Assembly (NCBI GenBank): GCA_002118135.1
Contig: BDIU01000399.1
Coordinates: 248,204 to 312,203 of the forward strand
Length of the DNA: 64,000 nucleotides
Direction: 5' to 3'
Source: Trebouxia sp. TZW2008
Lineage: Eukaryota; Chlorophyta; Trebouxiophyceae; Trebouxiales; Trebouxiaceae
The notes under the pieces are model-generated. The model was not told the DNA's origin. It worked only from the letters and a program-made list of their open reading frames with translations, and did not search any database. Position 1 is the stretch's first letter. Each line of letters opens with the position of its first letter. Shown piece by piece: positions 10,398-22,261 of this stretch. Made by a program: the position numbers and the translations under genes.

Positions 10398-13049
10398 CTA
10401 CTTTGTGCTAGCTTTGTGAGGTTTGCTGACTGAAAACAAGATGAATCTATTCTGCCGATGCCGCTGAAAGTTCTGGAGTCCCATTGTTGCAGTCAAATCT
10501 CGCAGTTCCTGCTCTTCCCACCACATGTATGGAAGACTTCTTGATGATGCGAGCTGCAGCCAAAGCAGCACATGTATTGGCACGAGCAAATTGAAAGCGC
10601 TGCCATTCTGCAGTTCCTAGCTACAGGTGCTTGAGCAACTGTACAAAACAATAAGTGAAGATAGCTGAAGCTAGAATTGCTAATGCAGTTCATGCATTGG
10701 ATAAGTCATGTGCTTTGCGAATGTTTGTTGAGGTGATGGACGTGACGCAGGACTTGCAAGACACTATTGTGCTGTTCACGGTGATCATCGGTAAAATCAG
10801 CAGCAATGCGCTGAAAGAGGCAGCTTGCAAACCTGATTCAGAGGTCGGACAGCATCATCTCCAAGCAGTTCTCCCAGGGGTGAGAATGTCTTGAGAAAGG
10901 TTGACGCCACAAAGACGCCACCAGGTCGCAAGACTCTGCTGATCTCTGCCATCTATGACAAACACAGCCAAAATGAAGAGTTGCAGCAGAGTCAGCAGCA
11001 TATGCAGAGTCAGACTAATTTCATGCAAGCTTCAAGAACCACAAATCACAGCTCAGGCACACCATGCACAGGCCAGAACACCTCTTGACCTGAGCACAAA
11101 GTCTCTTCAATAAAAACACCATGTTGTGTAAAGCCACACTGATGACAGCACAATGGTTTGCCTATGGACATCTGGCTGTCACTGACTGTCTGAACAATGC
11201 AATGCAAGCTGCATCAGGCAGAGCATCATACCGCTGCTGTGGGATCAGGCCAACAGTGGATGGCTGCTCCAGCATGGATGGCAGCCAAGGAACCTGTCTC
11301 AAAAGGCATTCTGGCCACATCAGCCCTCACAAGCGCCAGCTGCCTGCATTTCATGTCCAACCCTCACTGTATCAAGGCACATTGAGCTTAACTGGACTGA
11401 ATGGAAGATTGCTCACAGTATGTCAGCACCCTTGACAGGCCAGGCATGCAATATGGCATGCACACATGCAGTGATAAGCAAGGCTTTGCATGCAGTCAAT
11501 GACTAAAGACATGACAGCAAATGCAGCTGCATCAACAAGCTGGAAGAGGCACGCTGAGCAGTGATGTATGGCAAAAATGCAGGATAGCGGCTGACCTGCT
11601 GTCCAGCATTGCATCTTGATCAAAGAGCTGCCTTGTCTGCCGCAGCATGCTTTCACTGAAGTCAGCACCAATGACACCTTTGAAGCTGCCACTAGCCACA
11701 AAGCGCCGAGTGAACAAGCCAGACCCACAGCTGAGATCAAGCAGCACCTGCACAATATTCTCTCAACTACTCACCTCATACAGTTGCATTTACAAGTGCT
11801 ATTGTTGCAGCATATACCATTGTGTTTCTGTTCAATGGCAAGCATAGTCAATGGACATGGTCTAATGTAATGCTAAGCTACCAGGCTGCACTGCGGTCTG
11901 AAAACATGTGTATGTCAATGACTACACACCTCATTGTAAACTGGCCTCAGGAAGTCCATGGACATTTTGAACTCCTCATCAGCCCCTGCAGCAAGAAGCA
12001 ATCTATTGGTGTTACAATAGGCAGTGCACTTGTTTTAATGAGATAGTTGCAGATCCTGTGTGCAACTGTGCATGTAGGCTTCAGCATTGAAATGCCAAAC
12101 CTGGAAACCCGGCTGATCTGAATCCCTGCCGCCAGCCTCTTTCATACACAAAGCTCACAAGTGGGTTCCTGAATACAACCCCACAATAGCTTGCCTTTAT
12201 GATGTCGATGTGAAGCAGTGAGTGACCTCAAGCTTGACTGCAGTCGAGTACTGAACCATCGCAGAATTAGCTGCTGCAAACCCACCTGAAGATCTCTGTG
12301 CGTGCAAAGGTTTCAGACTGATATACTCCTGGGGCTATGCCAGAAGTGAGTGTTAGGTCAGGAACGCCTCTGCTTGATACAAAGGTGCGATTGCATCTCT
12401 CACAAGGGAAGTGCCTGGTAGCCACAGGCATAAGGTCAATGTTGTGTCTTGTGTGTAACGATGCTCTCCTTGAACACATCGAGTCAAGCTTGCGGTGATG
12501 ATATGATCATACACTGCTGCTGGAGCACAAGCTGAGTCCAGCTGCAAACCTGTACGAGGGCCCAGTGCTGGGGTCAACCTTGAATGGCGTCTGCAAGCAG
12601 ATAGGGCAGACCACTTCAAGCTCAAAGGCTTTTGGCAGCGGTAGTGCCTTCTGGGCTTTCTTGCTGCTGGGACTGGTGGTTGTAAGTGCAGGTTGAGAGC
12701 TTGCAGCCCTGCACAAGATATGCAAACAGGGTCAATGCCGCTGAGCATGCACTGCATACTGACGAGGCCAACTCATGCGAAGCAATATGCCGTGCGGCAC
12801 ATCGCAATTTTGGGTGTGTGAACGCGACGTGTCCTGACCGCCGTGATTTGCTTACAACTTTGCACAGGCAGCTTTTGACTCATGTTTTTGAAAGGTCTGC
12901 CACGACATTGCGAGTGCCGTTTACCTTGTAGGCTCAGTGCGCATCGTCAGCCTTGACGTGCGTGGTGCGCTGCCGACACCTCTGTGCGGTAGCATGCATG
13001 CTTTTGCGCTTGTGACCGGCAGGCAATGCTGCGTCAATGACGCTAGCAT
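10398..13049 (-). CDS. Plastid SAM-dependent methyltransferase (At1g78140 / At2g41040 type)
   Basis: Start at 13049 gives a Ser/Arg/His-containing transit-like leader. An adapter with zinc-ribbon cysteines follows: VVCPICLQTPF (about 12635-12590) and FPCERCNRTFVSSRGVPDL (about 12410-12355). Next come VSFVYERGWRQGF (about 12150-12115), EEFKMSMDFLRPVYN (about 11980-11935), the SAM-binding motif I exon LDLSCGSGLFTRRF with DFSESMLRQ (about 11750-11590), LVRADVARMPFETG and HAGAAIHCWPDP (about 11365-11225), EISRVLRPGGVFVASTF (about 10950-10830), and the last exon SRSLPYMWWEEQELRDL ... FILFSVSKPH. This order matches the plant family of plastid (plastoglobule-associated) methyltransferases; the substrate is unknown. 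The gene is divergent from the ACAD gene, with 301 bp between start codons. Some exon borders are approximate. Confidence 0.88.
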
Positions 13050-13350
13050 GATGCTGGACAGCAAAAAAGCCAAATCGACGAGTTTGCACGCCAGATACGG
13101 TGTGAGAGACTCCGCAAGACAGCAAGACACCTTGTGGCAACGTTGACTGTATTGTTTGAAAATTTGTCTAGTCAACTTGCAAGTTGGACGGAGCTTCCCA
13201 GGCAGGTCTCGACAGGCTACAAGACAAGGTGCTGCGCTTTTTGCAATGCCGTACTATTTTCTGTTGTCAGACGGTTGGCACACCGACTCTGCACAGAAGC
13301 GGCTGTTCGGCTAACAGTGGCTGCGTCGGGCGCGAGTGAATTAGGCAAAG

Positions 13351-15814
13351 ATGCTTCTGTTGCACGCGTGTCGGCGCTCACGCGTCAGACCATGGTCTCA
13401 AACGGAGAGATTCAATTCGCTGCGTGGAACCATCAGATGCATTGCAGACACCGCTCTTCAGGCGGGTACTCAGTTAGGTTTGACAGAGGATCAAGTCGAG
13501 TTTCAGGCGGTCGCACAAGACTTCGCAAGAAAAGAGCTTCTGCCTTTTGCTGCCGAGTGGGATGCCCGCAAGCATTTCCCGGTGGACAAGTTGAGGGCGG
13601 CAGCACAGCTGGGATTTGGAGGCATATTGGTCGGTGATGATGTAGGTCAGCAGTTTGACCATATACTGGATTTCAACAGAGGTTGGCAAGGCATTTTGGC
13701 TGGTATACACATAACTCAGCAATACTAACCTGCAGGCGGCAGTGCGCTTGGCAGGATGGATGCTGCAGTAATATTTGAGACACTGGCTTATGGCGATGTT
13801 TCAGTGACAGCGTACTTGACTATCCACAACATGGTGGCAAAATGCATAGACAAGTATGTGAGAAGATTTATGCTTCTGTCTGTTGACATCAAATCCCGAC
13901 CTCAATGCATTGACTGCAAGTTGGATGCTCATGCATGCATGATCTGTAGGTATGGCAATGAGGACCAGAGGCAGCAGTATTTGCCACAGCTGACTTGCAT
14001 GGATACTCTCGCCTCTTACTGCCTGACAGAGCCAGGCAGCGGCAGCGACGCAGCCTCACTCACTACAACAGCAAAGCTAGAGGGCACAGACTATGTGCTG
14101 AATGGTATGGCAGGGCTGCTGCTGCTGATGCTGCCCAACAACACAGAACCCCTCACACCTCAACATGCTATCAGTCTATCTTTCATGGCTGTCAGTGTTC
14201 AAGTTGTGATATGTACAGGTACCAAAGCATTCATCAGTGGAGGCGGAGTGAGCGATCTGTACCTGGTGATGGCAAGAACTGGGCAGGCTGGACACAAAGG
14301 CATCAGTGCTTTCCTTGTGCAAAAGGTGCATGCCAATGCCATGACGGCTCCTAGTGTCACACATGATGCAACACAATGTCACAGTGCCCTCTATGTGTAG
14401 CAACTTGTTGCTTTTTGGTTGCATGCTTTGGCTGGTGGGCGTTTGTATCTCTGCAGTTGTTGAGATTACTTCACAGCTTGGCGCCCGGCATTTTTGATAT
14501 GAGGATAAGCATTTTTGCTGCAGGGTCAAACTGGATCTATCAGGCTGACTTGTGCTTGTCAATTCAGGGCACTCCTGGGTTGAGCTTTGGCAAAGCTGAG
14601 GACAAAATGGGCTGGAATGCACAGCCGACCTGTGCAGTCATAATGGATAATGTCAGAGTCCCTGCTGCAAATCTGCTGGGAGAAGAGGGCAAAGGCTTCA
14701 ACATTGCCATGAATGCACGTAAGCAAATGACATCTGTCAGTTGATGGCAGGACGAAAACAGTCCTGCTGGAAATGAGCCTTGGAGAATAGCGCATTGTCA
14801 ATTGCTCTGCACAATGGCCAGCACAACCCTTGCCACCCCATGTGCTGGCCAATAGGCTGACCGTAGTGACCTACAGTACACCATGCAGATCAGCTTCTTG
14901 CAATTTCATCAGACACACACATCCTGTGGCTCCTCAGACCTTGCCCTGCCACTGCAACCTGAGGGTCAATGCACCCTGTGTTTGAGACCGATGTTCACTT
15001 GAGCATGACAGTATCTGTGACACCACTCACACCTTAGTGCATATTGTGTTTGCAGTCAATGGTGGGCGCATCAACATTGCCAGCTGCAGTGTGGGTGGTG
15101 CACAATTTTGCACAGACGTGGCTCTGGAATATGTGCAAGGACGTCAGCAATTTGGGAAATCTATCGGCACCTTCCAGAATACTGAGTTCAAGCTGGCAGA
15201 TATGGCAACTGCTGTCCATGCGTCCAGGCTCATGGTCAGGTGTGCTTACCTGTTATGCACAGCATCCTGAGGTGCTGCGCAGTTGCCTATGATTGCAGTT
15301 TGCGCACACATCCCACATTCGTTATGAAACATGAGGCAAGCATTGGCAATTCACGACGTCAGAAGCCCAATTGACAGCGCTCACACAGCACACACTGGGC
15401 GATCTGTAGATCTCAGCTGAGCAAGGCTGACAGTTCTGCAGGACATTGGGTACCGATAAATCCCATCTAAGTGCGGAGCCGATCGTCTTGCTCAGATTGC
15501 CCATGGCTTCAGAGGAGCGGTATTGTTCTGATACTTTTGATTTGAATTGTTGCAGGCATGCAGCTCAGGCACTTGACATTGGTGCCCCCTCAGCCACAAT
15601 GGATGCAGCGATGGCAAAAAGGCTTGCAACAGATGCATGCTTCAGGGTGGCAGATGCTGCTTTGCAACTGCACGGTGGGTATGGGTACTTGAAAGACTAT
15701 CCCGTGGAGAGGGTTTTGAGAGATTTACGTGTACATTCAATACTTGAAGGCACAAATGAAGTCATGCGAGTGATTATTGCCAAGGAAATGCTCAAACAGC
15801 AGCTGTTGAAGTGA
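13351..15814 (+). CDS. Acyl-CoA dehydrogenase, isobutyryl-CoA dehydrogenase (ACAD8)-like
   Basis: Seven exons, 13351-13645, 13736-13853, 13950-14104, 14219-14325, 14568-14718, 15056-15239 and 15556-15814, join in exact phase to 422 residues, the usual size. The leader ([20 protein letters not shown]) is rich in Arg and lacks acid, as in a mitochondrial presequence. ACAD signatures in order: [78 protein letters not shown], the [12 protein letters not shown] segment, [12 protein letters not shown], and the catalytic loop ILEGTNEVM with its Glu. Overall it most resembles ACAD8, which oxidises isobutyryl-CoA in valine breakdown using FAD and passes electrons to ETF. 2-methylbutyryl-CoA or another short branched acyl-CoA is a possible alternative substrate. 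No exon-edge repeats are present. Confidence 0.9.
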
Positions 15815-16171
15815 TTGTGTACAAGGCAAAATTGCAAATATTGTTCTGGTGCATCTCGCGCCATCATGAGTCAAAAAGCAACAGTCAGTGTTGTGACCTG
15901 GTGCAGTAACTGGATACTGATGTATGTGCTGCTTATTACTTTGCTTTTTGTAGCTTTTGTTCTGGATGAAAATTTCTGCACTACATCATTGAGGCATACA
16001 CACCCTCCAGACTCAGGGCTAAGTGCTTGGTGAGAGAAAATTGCAGCTGGCTCAAGCAGCTAGCGTGCAAGGCATGCTTTTCAGCCATAGCTGGTAATGC
16101 TGCTAAGATGAGCTGGTTGTCTGCAACTGCACAACACACAAGCAGTTCAGCCGCAGCAAAGTGTCTCAAGA

Positions 16172-17263
16172 TCAAGGCAAGCGCCCTTGACCATCAAGGG
16201 CTGTTGAGTACCAACACCAAGCATTGTTGAGTAAGAAGTAGGCAATTACATCGCCTGTCGACCCAGAAACTGCACATTCAGATGTATATTGCAGCAAAAC
16301 AAAAGTGACTTGAGGTCTGAGCAATGCCATCCACACATTACCTTGTATTGTAAGGATTAGCGGGCACCATCTTTCATATATGTACAAAGACCAAGGTCCT
16401 TCTGGCCCCCCAGCATCACTGACTAGAAGATGACACATCTGGTTATGCTTCCTGTGGGCAAAGGGGTGCACCATGTTGTTCGTACGGTAATGTCGCTTGT
16501 GTGCATATTCACCCTTGTCTCACCTGCTGATGTGCACAGTGGCCTCATGTAGCAAAGCAAGAGTCTTGATCAGTTCCATCTCATAGATTCTTTTGTCTGC
16601 AGATCTAAGCTGCAACAGAGACATGATCTGAATTCACAAGTTGAAGGAGGTGTGCTATTGTCTGCAACATGAGCTTTGGTAGGCTCTGACTTCAGCAGTG
16701 ACCAGCATACCTGCTTTGCAGAAAGCTGGGCAGGTCATCTACAATCACAGCATATGGAGGTGTGGAAGCCAGATGTAGACATGCTGCATATTTCTGTATG
16801 TCTGCGCCTGTAGATAAATACCTGAATGACCAGGCAATCTCAGCAGGAACTTTCATCAGCAGCAGCTGCAATGAGCACACACACAAGACAGGTAAGGACT
16901 TGCAGACATACCGGAGATGCACATGCTTCCAGGCTGGACTTGACTTGTCTACGCCTTGAGGTAAAGTTGGAAAGCTGGACTGCATCTTCTCTCTGTGGCA
17001 TATCACGATGACTTGCTGCCCCCGCAAACCAGCCTTGTAGGCGAAGTGCAACAAGATGGAAGTCTTGCCACTGCAGACGATGGACACACGGGTGTGGGTT
17101 GCTGTTGCTGTCTGAGATCAGCCGCAGCAACGACGGACCTGCGAGGAGGACCACACAGCAGACAATGTGCAAGGTGATCTGGGAATGGCTTGATGTGATG
17201 CAGAGCCGATTGCAGATCAAGGTCAAAGTCGCCTGACAGAAAGTCCGATAGATGGAGCGGCAT
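16172..17263 (-). CDS. SWSAP1: SWSAP1-like RAD51-paralogue ATPase
   Basis: Start at 17263 (MPLHLSDFLSGDFDLDL). The first exon ends in CLLCGPPR and its last two bases complete the next codon, so splicing builds the Walker A motif GPPRSGKT; a reader without splicing misses it. The next exon reads SILLHFAYKAGLRGQQVIV, then HVHLR. An intron (donor GTATGT, acceptor TTCAG) leads to YLSTGADIQKYAACLHL and the Walker B-like strand YAVIVDDLPSFL. Later exons are KRIYEMELIKTLALLHEAT (about 16600-16530) and HNQMCHLLVSDAGG ... SLYIYERWCPLILTIQG (from about 16452). SWSAP1 partners SWS1 and promotes RAD51-dependent recombination. The protein end at 16172 is the open-frame end and could instead be a further exon. 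Convergent with the ACAD gene, 357 bp between stops. Confidence 0.78.
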
Positions 17264-18756
17264 CAGCTTCGCTGCTGATCAAATCGACATTTGGTGGTTC
17301 GCTCAGTGTGTGAAATGTCGCATGCGTAACTATGACGAGGAGCAAAACAGAGTCTGCGCGCACATAGCACTAAGTTATGCGCTATCTATTTTGCGCTTCC
17401 CTCATGCGCTTTGATGGCACTCGAGGTGCCGACTAACGCTCGGCGTTACACGTGCTCCGTACACGGAGACAAGCTCTCGGGGCAATGTTGCCTTTGAATT
17501 TACGGGCACAGCCCTCAAGCACAGCATTCATGCAAAACTGACGCTAAAGGAAGCGACAGCTTCAGTAGACTGTACATTTGATGTCAGTGCCATCGCATGG
17601 CCTTGGTGGTAGTCGCATTCAATCATTGATTGTTCTGCATTGGCATATGCATGGCAGCACTGTATGTGCTTATGGTCGCTGATCTCCAAGGCTCGATGCA
17701 GAGCTTGTGATATGCGAGATTCACCTCAAATGTGGTCCTGACGCATCCAGCTTCCTTACTTTGATTTGACCCAGGTCCCTTAGGTTCTGGGGGACCCTGT
17801 ACATCACTTAGGGGACCCTGTACAGCAATGCTGTACAAGGTGCTGCACATGTAGAGGCGCACGATCGATGCAGCCTATGCCAGCATTGGGGAAGGGCTAG
17901 TCATTGTTGCTTGCCGCTGTAACTGTCGTGACGTATATTGGTGGTACTGCGGACAAGACAAGAGCGGCCGAAGGTATCGATCGTGACACTTCCCATGCCA
18001 TCAGTTCAACTGCACTCTTCACCTGAGCAGCTGCCTGCGGGCCGGCATGCTGGTTACCATTTGCACTTCACGAAATGCGTTGGCTGCACCGTTACATACC
18101 TTGCGACACCCTGCGTAAGCTTTTGCAGCCGGATATTGAACTGTGTGGTTTCTAGCTGTACAGGCTGTCGCCTTGACCATTGTCTTGCCAGAGCTGCGCA
18201 CAACAGACAAGCTTGAGGAGTCATACATTGGTCAGTCTAGACTGAAAGACTCTACACCTAGAGTGTCTGCGATTCGACTCTTGGCTTGCTATTGATCCTG
18301 ACCCTGAGACATAGCGCTGTAAGCGCATACACAGGTGCTGACATGTCACCAGCTTCATGCATCTCTTGCTCAACAGAAAATACTCAGCTTGCAAGATGTG
18401 CCATGCAATGTCCCAAAGGGCAGCTTCTGAGTGTGTTCGCAAGTGTTGATCCTGTCAATCCTGCAGGCATCACCCTGGCTGGTGCTGTAGAGGGCAGACT
18501 CTAGTCCTCAGCAACGCTCAGCTCAAAGCATGCTACAGCATGTCTATGTAGATGGGGCAACAGCAAAAGGTATGTTCTCTTCTTATGCTCGTGTCAAGCT
18601 GTGCTGCATTGCACACATTTCAACCAAGCAGAAGCTTTCAAAACAGACAAGCTTTGTTGCTTGTCACCGTTTTCAGGCTTGCTGCGCTGCTGCAGTGCTT
18701 GACTGCACGGCGTCTTTTGCAGTCTTGCTCAGACATTGTAAGCACTGAAGCACGCT
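17264..18756. other. About 1.5 kb upstream of PP2C; possible unplaced 5' exons
   Basis: This holds the divergent promoter region of the SWSAP1-like gene and probably the 5' end of the PP2C gene. Two plus-strand stretches look coding-like: ADMSPASCISCSTENTQLAR (from about 18334) and TIVLPELRTTDKLEESYIG (from about 18175). I could not join either in phase to the phosphatase exons. The first 200 bp beyond 17264 are locally richer in CG. Confidence 0.35.
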
Positions 18757-21368
18757 GTGCCTTCTCCACAAACAGCACAAACGCCTGCAACTCGCAAATA
18801 TGCAACAAGTATAGCTAAGTTGCCTTGGGCTGCAGGAAAACGAGACTACCAGCAAGACCGCCACTTCGCAATACCAGACTTCAAGCCAAGGCATGCAGGC
18901 GATGATCAAGTCAGCTGCTGCTTGGTAGGGGTCTTTGATGGCCACAAAAGCGAGCAAGCAGCTGAGCTGGCAGCAGCCAAGATGCCTGGCATCATTGCAA
19001 ATCGTAAGTATGTACAAGATTGCAGTAGCCATGGTCTGCACATGCACTGAATCTGGTCTGAAAGCTCTTCTGATGCTGCACGTCATCTGTTGTGAACAGC
19101 TGTGCTTGTGTGCCATGAAGTTGGCTTGTTCGCTGCCATCTTGCTATGCATGCTTGACCATGCGAGTTTTACTGTTCAATTTCAGCAGCATAAGGCGTGC
19201 CAACAGAATGTAGTCATCAGAACCAAGGTGCAGTCACCAAGCCTGATGCACAAGTCCAATATTCATGCTCAGTGGAGTTCAGTAAGGTATCAAGGCATTG
19301 CAAGTTATACGCAGCAAATACATCCTGGCTGCTGAGCCTGACATGCATTCCAACACTCTTTACGCCTGTGCATGGCATTGGGTTGGACAATCCTGCTTCC
19401 TGTTTGTCAAATTTGAACCCTGTTGCAGAGCACAGCCTGGGCAGGTCTGAGGCGCCCAACAGCAGTGAAGGCCTGAAGGGTCCTGACAGCGGCGACCGTA
19501 TTGCGCAAGCCTTGAAGGCAAGCTTCAAGGACTTGGATGCACAGATCCTAGCAGAGGAACAGAAGCAGGGCGTTGAGAAGGGTGCATTTGGCGGCTGCAC
19601 AGCAGTGATTGCACTTGCCATGGGTGATGTAAGGCTGCCTTTCCACACTGGCCTCATCCCTCTTTTGGCATGTTTTTGTTATGCCTGCCAGAAGTGCTCT
19701 GCACTCCGTCAGGCCACAGGCTTTGAGCATTTGAGGTCATGTAGTTGTGACCATGTTAGCAGCTTCTGGGAGCTGTGCAACTATGGCTACTAGCTTGCTT
19801 GTCTGCCACTCTGAACTAGTCTGTCAGCTTCAGTGCAGCGGCTGTCAGAGGCATGATGTGTACACTGAAGCAGTCATCTGCTTGGTAGCTGCATGCACAA
19901 CATGCATCCACCAGTAGTTCATGCTTGTCTTGCTACACTAATGCCAAGCACGCAATGCGTATGAGCTGTCAGCAGCTGATCAAGGGTCTACTTGGCACTG
20001 CTAAATGTTACTTTCCATCAATCTGCAGCAAACTACACCACCACATGCAAATTTGTGCATGTGAGCCCATGGCTGCTCAATATGGTCAAATTCATCAGGC
20101 CCTTGGCATAGCTCGGAGTTCATGCCTGATCACGAGCATTTACTGCCACTCATACCTAGTTGACAAAGTCTGCATTGCTGTTTGCAGGTGTTGTACACTG
20201 CTCATGTGGGTGACAGTGGAGCAATCATAGACAGAGGTGGGACAGCTTACCGCCTCACAGAGGACCACAAGCCTTACATGAAGGCAGAGCGGCAGCGCAT
20301 CCAAGAGGCTGGAGGCCAATTGGTGGAGAACGGCAACAGAGTGCTCAGCAATGCCAAAGAGGATGGCAGAGCAAGCATGCTAGCCATGTCCAGGTGACAT
20401 TTGCGTTTGCAGCATGCTCATCCAGCAACTTGCTTTGTATTGTGTCAAGGAGTCCAGCATATTGAAAATGTGTACAAAAGCATGCTCTGACACATGTTAC
20501 TTGCATGCTCAGCATGTCCTGGCAGTTGCGTAGTCTGTGACTCACTTGGTGCGATATCTGCGGCTTTGAAAATTCAAACCTCCAGTTTGCTGACTTGTCT
20601 GGCAGCTTGTAGCTTGTTTTGAGCAGCTGGAAAAGTTACTGTGATGATGTCAGTCAGTGTTTACTTATGCTTTGGGCATATTGTGACAGCAAGTGCTGTA
20701 CAGGGCCTTGGGAGATGCAGATTACAAAGACCCAAAGCCCTTTGTGTCTGCTGAAGCTTCTGTAAGACGGCTAGACCTGTTGCCAGAGGACAAAGCCGTC
20801 ATCATTGCTTCAGATGGACTGTGGGATGTTATTGGCGATCAAGATGTTGTCAGCATGGTTGACCAGTTGATCAAGGTACGTGCAGTTGCAGCTCACTGCC
20901 AATCAGCACAACATACCGCAGCTAATAACTGCCTTTGATCATCGTCGCGGCATGTCCATTTACATGGTGCATACAGTGCAACCTTGGCTTTGACCTCAAG
21001 ACTGCTTGATCCACATCAATAAGCTTGTGATGGACATAGCGCAAATTCGGCTTCGTTCTTCAATCTGCTTGATCCATGTCGACAAACATTTAGCTTTTTG
21101 GGTGATCACTCTGTGCTTAATGCCTCTGTCTCTGTACCATTGTCACCTCTGGTAGCTGGTCAAGGGCGTCTCATTGATATGGCTTGTGCTGCCAAACTTT
21201 CTGCTGTAAACATGACAAAAGGGTTTATGTTTGCAGAAAGGACAAGGAGACGACAAGGGCAAGTCTAACCTTGCCCGCGATGCTTCTCAGCAGTTGGTGT
21301 CTGTGGCCTTGCAAAGAGGCACTGCTGATAATGTCACCGCCCTGGTCATGCTGCCACAATGGTCTTGA
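18757..21368 (+). CDS. Protein phosphatase 2C (PPM family) catalytic domain
   Basis: Exons 18757-19003, 19429-19628, 20188-20393, 20704-20875 and 21237-21368 join in exact phase to 318 residues. PPM motifs in order: GKRDYQQDRHF (first metal Asp), LVGVFDGHKSEQAAELAAAK (DGH metal site), GGCTAVIALAMGD, YTAHVGDSGAIIDRGG, LTEDHKPYMKAERQRIQEAG, RALGDADYKD, VIIASDGLWDVIGDQDVV, and RGTADNVTALVML with the last metal Asp. The enzyme removes phosphate from Ser/Thr using Mn or Mg. An oddity is DGHKSE in place of the usual DGHGG. The start at 18757 is provisional: the frame may continue into upstream exons carrying a targeting or regulatory region. Two of the introns exceed 400 bp but hold no exon copies. 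Confidence 0.88.
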
Positions 21369-22261
21369 TGCCATGCTTTGTTGCGGGCTGTGAATAGCCA
21401 ATACTGACATTGCTTTGAAACCAATTGTTCCCAGCTCTTGAGCTTGCAATACTGTTTGTCATTTTTTGAAAGGCTTTTGAGCAATTGCCCAGCTGCAAGT
21501 AGTAGTTATTGCACAATGATTGTGTACTGGGTGACCAATGTATGAGGTGGACCTGTCCATTTCCGCTTTCTTCTCCTACGTATGGTAGCTTGATTTAGCA
21601 AAAGCACGCAGCTAGCATGCAAATGCTGGCTATTCAAATAACTTGCCCTGAGAACATCATTTTCGTCTGATGCAATGAATGGTATCACTTGTAATTGCTG
21701 CAGTCAACGTGTGGCGAGCACAAGGCTCACAAGAATAGACAGCAAGTTCGTGCGAAGATCAGATTCTGTCCATTTGAATGCTATTACATTCTGGCCGATG
21801 ATACAATGCCCAACTGGGCTGTAAGCTGAGTTGAGCGTTCAGAAGCTTAGTGAAGCCTGAGGTCCTTACGAACCTGCTTGCCAGAAAAGCAACGAAATTC
21901 GATCATGGATGAAGTCAAGCATGCATGCAGATGCCCATGGGCCAACGAAACGAATTTTGGCTCAAATGGGCCGAAACAAATCTCTCAGGTCAAAGCGCAA
22001 CGCATGAAGGCTGAAGTTTGAGCAGCGCAGGCATAGTGTAGCTCCATGTTGCGTCGGAGGCAGCAAAAAAAGGCAGGCTCAGCAGAAACAGCTCAGCTCA
22101 GCTGTTCAGCAGTCTCATTTTGCTCAAGTTGCTGCTGTGGCTCACATCACATGCACATTGCATTCGATTGTGCTTGAGCAGCAAGCATGGTGTCACTAGT
22201 GCTGCTATGAGGCGCTGCATGTCATCTTGCAGTTCAAAGATCAAAACTGCAGGACTATGCC
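21369..22261. other. Intergenic, convergent 3' flanks
   Basis: Lies between the PP2C stop (+) and the JmjC stop (-). No coding segment is supported; both 3' UTRs should be here. Confidence 0.5.
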
